64,000 bases of DNA, taken from NCBI GenBank assembly GCA_947172415.1, contig OX359200.1, positions 1,800,501 through 1,864,500 of the forward strand, in the 5' to 3' direction. Position numbers and translations under genes: made by a program. This document shows positions 23,803-34,372 of this stretch, piece after piece. Positions within the stretch are counted from its first letter, which is position 1. Each line of letters begins with the position of its first letter. The DNA comes from Chondrosia reniformis (Eukaryota; Porifera; Demospongiae; Chondrillida; Chondrillidae). The notes below the pieces were generated by a model. That model ran no database searches. It had not been told where the DNA came from and saw only the letters and a list, made by a program, of their open reading frames with translations.

Positions 23803-26208
23803 ATGGCAAGTAAGTTCAGCCATAAATCCTCTTCTTCGACTGTATAATGAAAATTAATGCTGGTAGTCAGCTTATATACAGTGCAAGTTATAATATACTA
23901 AGGTAATCTATATATATTATATTAAGCTGACTGCCGCAAGTACGTAACGGTAAGGTAGCCAATTTAGTTTTCAGTATAACAATAACATGAACGAAATAGT
24001 GTGTGTATAATCGTCTAAAGGCTTTGTAACAGTATTTTCGTTTTATTTAATTATATAGCTGATCCTGAAAAGGCGTATCCTCCACCCGATCAAACGCAAA
24101 ACCAGCCTTATCCTCAAGGACAACAGGCATATGCCCCGCCTGTAGGCCAGCCCCAAGCTTATCCGCCTGGTCAGCCCCAATACCCGCCTGGTCAGCCCCA
24201 ATACCCGCCTGCCCAGGGATATCCACCACAATATCAGGCCAATCCGCCACAGTATTATGGTGAGTAATCTTCATTCTTAATTCATATGACTATGAAGGTA
24301 TTAGTTTTGATTTTAATCTATATTTACATGGAATTTAGTTTTTACTTCATGATTTTAATGCCAGTCTTTCAACTTGATAATTGATGTGCAATATACCAAA
24401 AATGTAAATATGGGTCCCATAAGCTTAGTACTAGATATTTCTTACACATTAACAATCAACTCCTATCATATTGCTCTGAAACCTCTTTGAAGGAGGAAAG
24501 CTTGTAGTTTCCACATCAATAAGCTGTGCACAGGTGGCATAAACAGTTACTTTAAGAACACATTTTGTATATCAATCAATCAATCACCCCTTTATCCGCT
24601 TTGCAGGGGGTAGCCTGTACACATAATATACACAAACACAGTAGTTAACATGGCGAAAAAAAGATAAATCCTCTATATCTGTCAACAGTTGTAATGTACA
24701 AATGCCAATTATTACTTAAAATTCTCATGCCATCTTTTTCTATTTTGTATCTAAAATTCCTTAATTTGTTCTGCCCTCCCATGCACATCTTGACTTCTGA
24801 GGGTATAATGGTAAGTTATAGCATCAAATGTTCATGATTGTGGTGAGAATAATATGTGAAAAAATTATAAAATCAGATATTTAGTGTATACGTAATTTGT
24901 GCAGAGTATATAAGTTTGTTGAAGTATGTATAGTTTGCTTAACAGCATGTCTTATGGTTCCAAAGGAATCTACTATTATTAAAGGGAGGAGGGGTTGTAT
25001 CATTAACACATCATAGAAAATTAAACAGTAAGAACTTCTGAAAAATTGATCCCCTGATTATATATATTTTTAAGCATCTAATCATCATAGCCCTTAAAAT
25101 ATGCATGGAAGTTAATTTCTTTATGACACCTACAGTGTAAGTATATAAAGATTAATTGCATGTGTCAGGCTGTTTCAAAATGAGTTCCACTTTATATTTC
25201 TGTGCTTCTTTGGCTATGTATTATTTCAATAATTAATGATATTGTGTATTTTTATATTCTGTTTCAATATTAGGAGATCAGCCAATTCAGTCAACTGTAA
25301 GTTAAATGTATGCACAAATTTTTAAATCATTTCAAAGTTATCTATGGCTACTTCATCACTCTGCATGTCCAAGTACCTATTGCAAGCACTGTAAATCAAT
25401 TTGTAGATTGGAAATTTAATGTTTGTTATTTAGGATATATTTGATCTATTATAATAAATAGGGTTTGTCTATGATTGTTTTAATTATATATCTTTTATCA
25501 TTTCACTCTATCCTGCATTCCCAGACCACTACAGCAGTAGTTGTAACACAGCCAGCTGCTGTCACAGTAACGCATAATCAAGAAGTAGACTACAGTGGAA
25601 AGGCTATGGTAGCTCTGGTGTTGGCCATTATTGGACTCATCTTTTGTGGGGAAAGTCTCATTCTCTTGGTTTGCCTTGTACCTGCTCTTATCCTGGCTAT
25701 AATTGTAAGTGGGAGTTACTGGCATCACAAGAACCACACATACCTTGTCATGAAATCTACTAAGTACATACAGAACTGTACAAGTATCAAAATGTACATA
25801 CATAAGAAATTTAGTACCAATGAACACCTCCTCTTCATGGGTAATAAATATGTGTTTGTATACACAGTATATACTACATGTAAAAAATCTGAATAATACG
25901 TATATGGCCCTGTTTTGATTGTATATAGAGGATATAATTTAACTAGCTTGAGCTCTTGAAAACCTATATGTATATTATGTATGTAGTAGTACTTCCATAT
26001 ATTGTTATATAACCCTTTTTCTGTGTCCTTCCTGAAGGCTCTTTCCAGTCCAAGAGGTGAAAGTGCCAGTAAGAATGCTAGTATTAGCCTTGGACTGACA
26101 ATTCTCTCTGGAGTCTGCTTTGTAGTCATTCTCATCATCGTCATTGCAGTCCCAATAGCAGTGGCAGGTGCTGCTGCTGCTGCAGCTACAAGTAGATATT
26201 CCTCATAG
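23803..26208 (+). CDS. Pro-rich two-transmembrane protein, copy a (DUF4190/dispanin-like)
   Basis: Exons 23803-23809, 24059-24259, 25274-25296, 25525-25704, 26038-26208 give 193 aa in frame. The 7-nt first exon is MA + A. Residues ~3-70 are Pro/Gln/Tyr-rich (YPPGQPQ repeats). TM1 is about 104-137 (GKAMVALVLAIIGLIF ... PALILAIIAL), then a short SPRGESASKNA loop, then TM2 about 153-181, an Ala-rich end and RYSS. The pattern fits DUF4190-type proteins (ALVLAIIGL...ILAIIAL...G) and resembles CD225/dispanin (IFITM-like) layout; I cannot decide between them. Likely membrane-anchored with a cytosolic Pro-rich tail. Function unknown. Copies b and c share the same exon plan, and conserved frame argues that all three are functional. 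Confidence 0.85.
24574..24683 (+). repeat. Insertion with (ATCA)n head in intron 2
   Basis: ATCAATCAATCAATCAC then GCAGGGGGTAGCC and ACATAATATACACAAACAC. Present in copies a (here) and c (38226-38360) but absent at the matching place in copy b (~31550), so copy b shows the empty or deleted state. Confidence 0.5.
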
Positions 26209-26339
26209 GAAGGCTGAAACTAACTCTAACAGAAATAGTCTCCATTTGTAGACATAGTAGTCATTTGTAGTTGATGTACGTAGCATTAATCATCCTCTAT
26301 ATACATTAATTTGTACTTGCGCATGCTGATTTAAAAAAT

Positions 26340-26400
26340 CATATACAATAATAGAATAAAGATTTCTTCTATCTGCATCAAAGTTACATATCTTTTGGAT
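26340..26400 (+). terminator. Poly(A) signal within a repeat-like segment
   Basis: AATAGAATAAAGATTTCTTC follows the stop codon by about 145 bp. The segment TTTCTTCTATCTGCATCAAA also flanks the foldback MITE near 48.7 kb, so the AATAAA may be repeat-derived. Copies b and c have the same block (~33112 and ~39642). Confidence 0.45.
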
Positions 26401-26709
26401 GGTACAACATACAATTCACATACATGCATTCTTCTACAGTATATATATAATTATAAGCATGGTTGAAATTCAACATGTGTATATATAGCCAATACACACT
26501 AATAGTGTATTATCGGTATATTTTATTAGTTTTTACAGCTTTGATTGTTGCTTTTTGAGGAAGAAGCCATTGAGAGCCTGAAATGTTTCCTCTGACAAAG
26601 CCCTCTCTAACAAAAGCTTATGTTCTTGTTCATTCACCTTTTCAAGCTCTTTTCTGTTGACATCCCTTATTAACTTTTTGGAAGCCAGAAGTGACTATAT
26701 GTTATGTAT

Positions 26710-27551
26710 AATAAGAGAACTTAAGAAGGAATGGAATGAAGTATGAATGGTAGTAGCAAGCTAAGGGACCTAGCCAGTCTGATGGATAGTGAGGAACCAA
26801 GTTATAGTACTGAAATTAGAAATAGGGAGGTTAGAAGTCTGATAGTCAAACTGAGAGGTGGTACAGCTAGACTAAGGATTGAGGAGGGAAGGTGGTTACA
26901 GATAGAAAGGGAAGATAGAATATGCCAAAATTGTAACTTATATTAATAGAAGTGGAAGACTGTGCCCATTTTATCTTTAGGTGTGGAAAACCTAGTCTCA
27001 GAAATGTAAGAGCTAATCTGCTTAAAGAGTTAAAAGAAGTAGATAATAGTTTTGACAGTAAAATACATGAAGAGAAATTATTATATAGTAGTATTAAGAG
27101 AGGCCTGTAAAAGTAAAAGAATTGGTTCGTTACTGTTGACGATGTGGAAAAAACGCACCTACCCTGGCAATTAACCCCCATGGCTCCCTCACCTGCATAT
27201 CACCCTTGTTTTTGTACATATGTATACGTTTAAATTATTATTCACATGTATATTCACTCACCTTATTTGTGTATACAACCACACCCACATACACCACACC
27301 AAACATTCATTATCACTAAGTATATGATGCACCACCTCCGAACTCGGTGCTTGTATGTGGCTGTCTGGGAAGTGCGGCCTGGTAGCCTTAAGTGGTGATG
27401 GCTTAATGCGCCCAGGCAGCCGGGCTATGTACCTGGGCGGACGGCCTGGTAGCCTTAAGTGGCAATGGTTTATACGTGTCCAGGTATAGCCCTGTGCCCC
27501 TTAACCACTTTTGGTTTGCTTTTTATACATTCATTGTAAGCATGGGCACTC

Positions 27552-27583
<32 letters not shown>

Positions 27584-27585
27584 TA
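26710..27585 (+). mobile_element. 5'-truncated LINE fragment with (TAA)n tail
   Basis: Frame from ~26743 has the C-terminal region typical of LINE ORF2 proteins (REVRSLIVKLRGGTARLRIE ... REDRICQNC). After a frameshift it continues EVEDCAHFIFRCGKPSLRN. It ends in (TAA)n at ~27550. The paralogous ECI-c and ECI-d introns run straight through (TTATGTACAA...GAAAAG...ATGGTCATTTAGG), so this is an insertion private to copy b. Two copies of GCCTGGTAGCCTTAAGTGG lie in the 3' part. Confidence 0.75.
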
Positions 27586-28040
27586 ATATGAAAAGAATAA
27601 AATGGTCATTTAGGGAGCACCTATATACGTAATATATACTTTGCATGCAGTCTCTGCACATACATACAGTATATATATAGTACCTCCATATAAATAATAT
27701 AAAAAAATAATAAATCACTATAAGCAGATCCCAAGAATGTTATGCAGATTGTTACATTAAAGTGTTTTACTGTAAGTGTAATTATAATTAAGTGAAGTCA
27801 ACTGTGTACAGCTAACAATGTTATAATTAGACTGTAGATCTTTTAACCATCTCACTTAAATTAAATACGTACTGTTACGTTATCATACTAAATCACTATT
27901 TTACCTGTGGCGGTAGACCAACCATGTATTGCACAACTTCATTCACTTTCTGATCAAATACTGACAAGGGAAAGACCAGTGTTACAAGGTTCCTCTCCAT
28001 TGCTTCAGTAGCAGTTAACTTTTGGTTTAGCAGCAACATC

Positions 28041-28092
28041 TCATTAGCCTAAACAAGACAGAATATATTTCATCAGCCTAAACAAGACTTGT
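28041..28092 (-). repeat. Two-copy acceptor repeat at ECI-b exon 7
   Basis: TCATTAGCCTAAACAAGACA recurs about 30 bp later as TCATCAGCCTAAACAAGACT. On the minus strand each holds TTTAG|GC or its variant, i.e. the exon's acceptor and first bases. Copy c has one unit and copy d five. Confidence 0.7.
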
Positions 28093-28227
28093 GTTGCAAT
28101 ATATTATATAGCTGTATCTCTAACTATTTAAACTGCTACACTGGTGTCACTTATCTTAACAAATTTTTTAATAAGAAATAATTTATTTATTCATTTTGAT
28201 AGACTATTTGACTGACAGACTAACGTG

Positions 28228-28345
28228 GTTTGGACGTTTTGACCTGGAAGTCTTCAGCAGCAATAACTTCTGGGTCAAAACGTCCAAATCTGTTAAATAT
28301 ATGTTGCTGATGCTCAATAAATCAATGATGATGACCATATTTATA
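28228..28345. mobile_element. Foldback element with hammerhead-like centre, copy b
   Basis: GGACGTTTTGACC ... GGTCAAAACGTCC arms of 20 bp with two mismatches surround CTTCAGCAGCAATA. The right flank continues AAATCTGTTAAATATATG and TTGCTGATGCTCAATAAATC as in the c and d elements; the left outer arm is lost. The centre carries CTGCTGA rather than CTGATGA. Confidence 0.55.
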
Positions 28346-28389
28346 TCAATATATCTTTTACTTCTGAAATTATGGAGCTGTCAGTGATC

Positions 28390-29240
28390 TCCTCACTAAT
28401 CATTAAACTATTGTCAACCATTACAAAATCCTCAAAGGTGGCACCTTCATGAACATCAAACCTCTCCTAAATGTCATTCACATTCGCTCCTACTGTGATG
28501 TCCGTTGATTCTTCTTCAGGTTCCAGTTGATTTACAAATTTTTGGAATCCAGTGCAGCATGCCAAAAGCATCCCATGCACAATAGTTCTCTGTTCCACAG
28601 CATTCCATGCTGAATTGCACCATACGGATGACATATATATAGCACATTCACTGAAAAATTCCTCATTGATGTTAATGGCAACTGTTTTGTTAAAGGTAAA
28701 ATTTTTCTATAGTGTACTTTTACATTTTTGATGATGCCCTGATCCTTTGGTTGTAACTTACATAGAAGTCCATTAACCACAAGATGTGCCGGGCAACTCT
28801 CAACAAATAGGAGAACCTTGTGTTTATCTTCTGGAAAGCACTGTCTATAACTTCAACAGCCAGGATGTGTGCAGCTCACTTGTCATCCAATTAGCTTCAT
28901 ACTTGAAGCATTGTGGGCTCTTTTTCCAATAAAGACTGCCATCCATATTAGCTGCCACTATTACAGTCAACCATTACAGGGAGAAGTTTGAAGAAAAGTC
29001 CAGAAATGAGAAGAAAAAAGAAAAAAAGAAATGTCATCTGCATTAAAAAGATTTTCTGTTTGGTAATCTGCAGTCAGTAGCTGGAGTGAGACTCAACTCA
29101 TGATCAGTCAGTCCAGCTACTGACAACTTCCTCACTGACATCAGCACTTTCCCCACAAATCTTCCTGAAGCTAATATCATGCTGCATTTTAAATCAACAA
29201 TTAAAATCTCTGTGTCCCAGCAAGTTCTTTAGCTTTCATT
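28390..29240 (-). mobile_element. Tigger/pogo transposase relic in ECI-b intron
   Basis: Minus-strand pieces match the DDE region of Tigger-type transposases: PAHLVVNGLLCKLQPKDQGI followed by KNVKVHYRK. It is frameshifted, with both termini lost. Homologous to the fuller element in ECI-c (34373-36260). Confidence 0.7.
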
Positions 29241-30049
29241 TATGAGGTGTTAATTGATAATACATTGAATAGGGCATGTTTTTTTTTCTGGCCATCTCTA
29301 CTTAGATGATACCCATACATGTCAGTTATAGCTACAGTACAATCGGTTTGTGATCAATATGAGTGATTTCAAAGCCTACGTATACTGATATTGCTGTTAC
29401 GACTTACTTTTGCTAAACCCATTATTCTGGGAAATATATATGAAGAGCACCCTTCAGGGTTTATGGCAATTCTTGTAAAAGGCGTGTGGAAGGTTGCCTT
29501 GTGAGAAGGTAAGAAAAAGGAATATACTTATCAGAACACTGACACAATACACAATATTGGTGAAACAGATGAGTTACGTATTTATGATCTCCTAAATCAT
29601 TAATATTTCAAATGATATTCAGAATGTCATGGTCCTGCCAATGATTAGATTTCATTAATTAAAAAATAATTAAGTAATCACAAGGCCATGCACTGGTTTA
29701 AGCCACTAGTTCTGTAATCCACAGAACTGTCTCAGGGATAAGTCCCTTTAGACAGGATACTAATTAGTTGGATGACTCATTAATAAGTCAACAGGTCGGC
29801 TAGCAACACTCTGTTATAGCAGTATTAGCTCACTGTGTCTGCTGCATACACAAAGTCATACAGTCCTAATATGGTAACTGTGATTCCAACTGCTGGTCCA
29901 TTGACAGCTGCTACCAAAGGCTTTGGGAAGTTGATGAAGGCATTTACAAAATTTCTACAAAATTATATACAGTAACTGCCATTAACAAGAGTTACTGATA
30001 CGTATGTACATACAAGGAAAAACACAAAACAAGCAATTGCAAACCCAGG

Positions 30050-30140
30050 ACAGCTGGTTATGACCACCAGTGCTCTGCCACTTGCCACAGCAATGCTCCA
30101 TCCATGTTTTCCCTCTTGTACTAATTACAAAAAGTAGGTA
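30050..30140 (-). repeat. tRNA-like SINE head, ECI-b copy
   Basis: Minus strand: AGTGGCAGAGCACTGGTGGT, then CATAACCAGCTGTCCTGGGT. This equals the tRNA-like copy at 43045-43140 with a deletion in the first box. Also present in ECI-c (~36980-37060) and ECI-d (~42335-42412). Confidence 0.5.
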
Positions 30141-30254
30141 TAGTTGCCATTCACACTAATTAGTGGTGATTATCAGAGTAAGTGGTGGGTGATAGTTGCC
30201 ATTCACACTAATTAGTGGTGATTATCAGAATAAGCAGAATAAGCTGATGAGCAG

Positions 30255-30583
30255 AGAACTAGCCCATTTCCAGTGGGAGGGGACGTCCTAACCAATCAGA
30301 GAACTAGCCCATTTCCTGTGGGAGGGGCCACAGAGAACTAGCCCATTTCCAGTGGGAGGGGATGTCCTAACCAATCAGAGAACTAGCCCATTTCCTGTGG
30401 GAGGGGCCATCCTAACCAATCAGAGAACTGGCCCAATTCCAGTGAGAGGGGCCATCCTAACCAATCAGAGAACTGGCCCATTTCCAGTGGGAGGGGCCAT
30501 CCTAACCAATCAGAGAACTAGCCCATTTCCAGTGGAGGGCCATCCTAACCAATCAGAGAACTAGCCCATTTCCAGTGGGAGGC
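30255..30583 (+). repeat. 45-bp minisatellite at the duplication junction
   Basis: About eight units of AGAGAACTAGCCCATTTCCA + GTGGGAGGGGCCATCCTAAC + CAATC. Three to four units lie at the equivalent place 37134-37265, and one fragment at 42461-42484 in ECI-d, exactly where homology between ECI-d and the truncated copies stops. Confidence 0.9.
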
Positions 30584-30767
30584 CAGGGTAACAGCGTAAC
30601 TCTGTCTTGGTTATGTTGCCGCATTTCATTCTCACTGTTTCGCTCCTCCATCATGACTATCCGAAGTGCAAGATCCTCAAGAGGACACCAAGTCTCCATC
30701 AGCCGTGGACCTTGTCATCAAGTAATCAAGGTTCCATTATCACTGAACCATCCTTCTTTGTCTTTCT

Positions 30768-30815
30768 ATTTCATCATTGTTGATATTACTTATGATGAAA
30801 TAGAAAGAGAGGATA
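30768..30815. promoter_or_regulatory. 15-bp hairpin upstream of two-TM gene b
   Basis: TTTCTATTTCATCAT and ATGATGAAATAGAAA are perfect complements around a short loop, about 100 bp upstream of the start codon and next to GAGAGGATATATATATCGC. Same in copy c (37441-37488), absent from copy a. Role unknown. Confidence 0.5.
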
Positions 30816-30915
30816 TATATATCGCATATTTACGCACTTTATTGTACCCAGTGTGAAGTTTAGCTATATCCGTAGACTATAATACAGCTTACGAAGGACT
30901 CGCTATCGAACTAAA

Positions 30916-33021
30916 ATGGCAAGTAAGTTCAGCCATAAATCCTCTTCTTCGACTGTATATGATAAAATGCTGGTAGTCAACTTATATGTATATATTAAGC
31001 TGACTGCTGCAAGTATAAGGCAGTTTTCAGTATAAAAAATAACATGAACGAAATAGTGTGTTTATAATCGTCTAAAGGCTTTGTAATGGTATTTTTGTTT
31101 TATTTAATCAGCTAATCCTGAAAAGGCGTATCCTCCACCCGATCAAACACAAAATCAGCCTTATCCTCAAGGACAACAGGCATATGCCCCGCCTGTAGGC
31201 CAGCCCCAATATCCATCACAACATCAGGCCAATCCGCCACAGTATTATGGTGAGTAATCTTCATTCTGAATTCATATGACTGTGAAGGTATTAGTTTTGA
31301 TATTTACTTGAAAGTTAGTTTTTATTTCATGATTTTAATGCCAGTCTTTCAACTTGATAATTGATGTGCAATATATACCAAAAATGTATATATGGGTCCC
31401 ATAAGCTTAGTACTAGATATTTCTTATGCATTAACAATCAGCCCCTATCATATTGCTCTGACACCTCTTAAAAGAAGGAGGAAAGCTTGCAGTTTCCACA
31501 TAAATGAACTGTGCACAGGTGACATAAACAGTTACTTTAAGACAACACTTTGTATCTAAAATTCCTTAATTTGTTCTGCCCTCCCATGCACATCTTGACT
31601 TCTGAGGGTATAATGGTAAGTTATAGCATCAAATGTTCATGTTCGTGGTGAGAATAATATGTGATAAAATTATGAAATCATATATTTAGTGTAATTTGTG
31701 CAGAGTATATAAGTTTGTTGAAGTATGTGTAGTTTGCTTAACTGCATGTCTTGTGGTTCCAAAGGAATCTACTATTATTAAAGGGAGGAGGGGTTGGGCA
31801 GATATTTGTATCATTAACACATCACCTGATGTATAGACAATTAAACAGTAAGAGCTTCTGAAAAATATATCCCCCTGATTATATATATTTTTAAGCATCT
31901 AATCATCATAACCCTTAAAATATGGAAGTTAAATTCTTTATGACACCTACAGTATAAGTATAAAGATTAAATACATGTCTCAGGCTGTTTCAAAATGAGT
32001 TCCACTTTATATTTCTGTACTTTCTTTGGCTATGTATTATTTCAATAATTAATGATAGTGTGTATTTTTATATTCTTTTTCAATATATTAGGAGATCAGC
32101 CAATTCAGTCAACTGTAAGTTAAATATATGCACACATTTTTAAATCATTTCAAAGTTACCTATGGCACTTCATCACTCTGCATGTCCAAGTATCCATTGC
32201 AAGCACTGTAAATCAATTTGTAGATTGGAAATTTAATGTTTGTTGATTTGATCTATAATAATAAATAGGGTTTGTCTATCATTGTTTAATTATATATCTT
32301 TTATCATTTCACTCTTTCCTGCGTCCCCAGACCACTACAGCAGTGGTTGTAACACAGCCAGCTGCTGTCACAGTAACGCATAATCAAGAAGTAGACTACA
32401 GTGGAAAGGCTATGGTAGCTCTGGTGTTGGCCATTATTGGACTCATCTTTGGTGGGGGAAGTCTCATTCTCTTGGTTTGCCTTGTACCTGCTCTTATCCT
32501 GGCTATAATTGTAAGTGGGAGTTACTGGCATCACAAGAACCACACATACCTTGTCATGAAATCTATTATGTACATACAGAACTGTACAAGTATATATCAA
32601 AATGTACATACATAAGAAATTTAGTACCAATGAACACCTCCTCTTCATGGGTAATAAATATGTGTTTGTATACACAGTATATACTACATGTAAAAAATCT
32701 GAATAATACGTATATGGCCCTGTTTTGATTATATATAGAGGATGTAATTAAACTAGCTTGAGCTCTTGAAAACCTATGTACGTATATTATGTATGTAGTA
32801 GTACTTCCATACATTGTTATATAACCCTTTTTTCTGTGTCCTTCCTGAAGGCTCTTTCCAGTCCAAGAGGTGAAAGTGCCAGTAAGAATGCTATTATTAG
32901 CATTGGACTGACAATTCTCTCTGGAGTCTGCTTTGTGGTCATTCTCATCATCGTCATTGTAGTCCCAATAGCACTGGCAGGTGCTGCTGCTGCTGCAACT
33001 AGGAGTAGATATTCCTCATAG
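30916..33021 (+). CDS. Pro-rich two-transmembrane protein, copy b
   Basis: Exons 30916-30922, 31112-31249, 32092-32114, 32331-32510, 32851-33021; 172 aa. The Pro-rich exon is 63 nt shorter than in copy a: the AYPPGQPQ repeats are lost in whole codons. Exons 3-5 have identical lengths to copy a, and the TM segments differ by few residues (GLIFGGGSL instead of GLIFCGESL). The length change in steps of three with an intact frame suggests selection on the protein. Converges with ECI-c. Confidence 0.85.
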
Positions 33022-34194
33022 GAAGGCTGAAACTAACTCTAACAGAAATAGTCTCCATTCATTTGTAGTAGCATTACGTTAATTTGTACTCGTTGATTCA
33101 AAAATACAATAATAGAATAAAGATTTCTTCTATCAATCAAAGTTATCTTTTGGTTCATACAACATACAATAAACTATAAGCATGGTTGAAATTCAATAGA
33201 TATAGCCAATACACACTAAGAGGGTATTATCGGTATATTTTAATAGTTTTTACAGCTTTGATTGTTGCTTTTTGAGGAAGAAGCCATTGAGAGCCTGAAA
33301 TTTTTCCTCTGACAAAGCCCTCTCTAACAAAAGTTTATGTTCTTGTTCATTCACCTTTTCAAGCTCTTTTCTGTTGACATCCCTTATTAACTTTTTGGAA
33401 GCCAGAAGTGACTATATGTTATGTACAAAGAAAAGAAAAAATGGTCATTTAGGGAGCACATGTAATGTATATGTAGTCTCTGCACATACATAGAGTAGTA
33501 CCTCCATATTATATAAAGGATATATACACTTCTCTTCTGTATATATATGAAATGAATCACTAAGCAGATCCCAATTGCAAGAATGTTAATAACACGTATA
33601 TAAGTGGACTGTTATTAACACGTATATATATATAAGTGAAGTCAACTGTGTATATACATGTTAGACTGTATATATATTCCTCATTTATAAACCTTAACCA
33701 TCTCACTTATATATTCAGTCTGTTATCATACTAAATCACAGTTTTACCTGTGGTGGTAGACCAGCCATGTATTGCACAACTTCATTCACTTTCTGATCAA
33801 ATTCTGACAGGGGAAAGACCCGTGTCACAAGGTTCCTCTCCATTGCTTCCGTAGCAGTTACCTTTTGGTTTAGCAGTAACATTTCATTAGCCTAAACAAG
33901 AGAGAATAGGCTGCGTTGCAATATATTATATAGCTGTATCCCTAACTATTTAAACTGCTACACTGGCGTCACTTATCCTAACAAATATTTTTAATAAGAA
34001 ATAATTATTTATTCATTTTGACAGACTATATTATAACGTGGGCACTATGCATATGCTTTGATAGCAGACATAATGTGTCACAAAGCTAGCTGGTGCCTGC
34101 ATGAGTCTCAACCTTCGAATATGTGTGGCATGAATAATCTATATAACACACCTTTTTAACATACGTACATCTTCTTTAGAGTAAAATGCCTATA

Positions 34195-34322
34195 GGGAAC
34201 TGAACCTAGTAAGAGCTTTGGACAAAGATACAAGAGTTTTCTCCTTCTTATCCACTGGGCCAGATAACTGTTTTTGGGAATTCCACCGTTCATCGATGAC
34301 CCTGGGCATCTTTGTCTTCCAT
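34195..34322 (-). repeat. Dispersed repeat 'R5', copy 3
   Basis: Minus-strand match to the family at 1381-1560 (GGTGGAATTCCC, TCTGGCCCAGTGGATAAGAA). Lies just outside the left end of the Tigger element in ECI-c. Confidence 0.5.
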
Positions 34323-34372
34323 GAGTCCTTGGCATGTAAGGCATGGGTTTTTACATTTCAGCACTCAATATA

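Larger units (their letters stand above)
26533..29954 (-). pseudogene. ECI2-like copy b: four 3' exons only
   Basis: Exons on minus: 29954-29834 ([19 protein letters not shown]), 29497-29408 ([20 protein letters not shown]), 28048-27905 ([18 protein letters not shown]) and 26694-26533, ending QQSKL-stop. The terminal SKL is a peroxisomal PTS1. Lengths 121/90/144/162 match copy d exactly and the frame is open throughout, yet exons for the presequence, acyl-CoA-binding domain, LNRP and SSGND segments are missing: upstream lies a minisatellite and then the next two-TM gene. Either a 5'-truncated duplicate or an alternative 3' cassette spliced from the ECI-d 5' exons. Converges with the two-TM gene a. 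Confidence 0.75.

Noticed and set aside
24043-24274. Minus-strand ORFs opposite the Pro-rich exon
   Set aside because: Shadows of the repetitive CCGCCTGGTCAG coding sequence on the plus strand.
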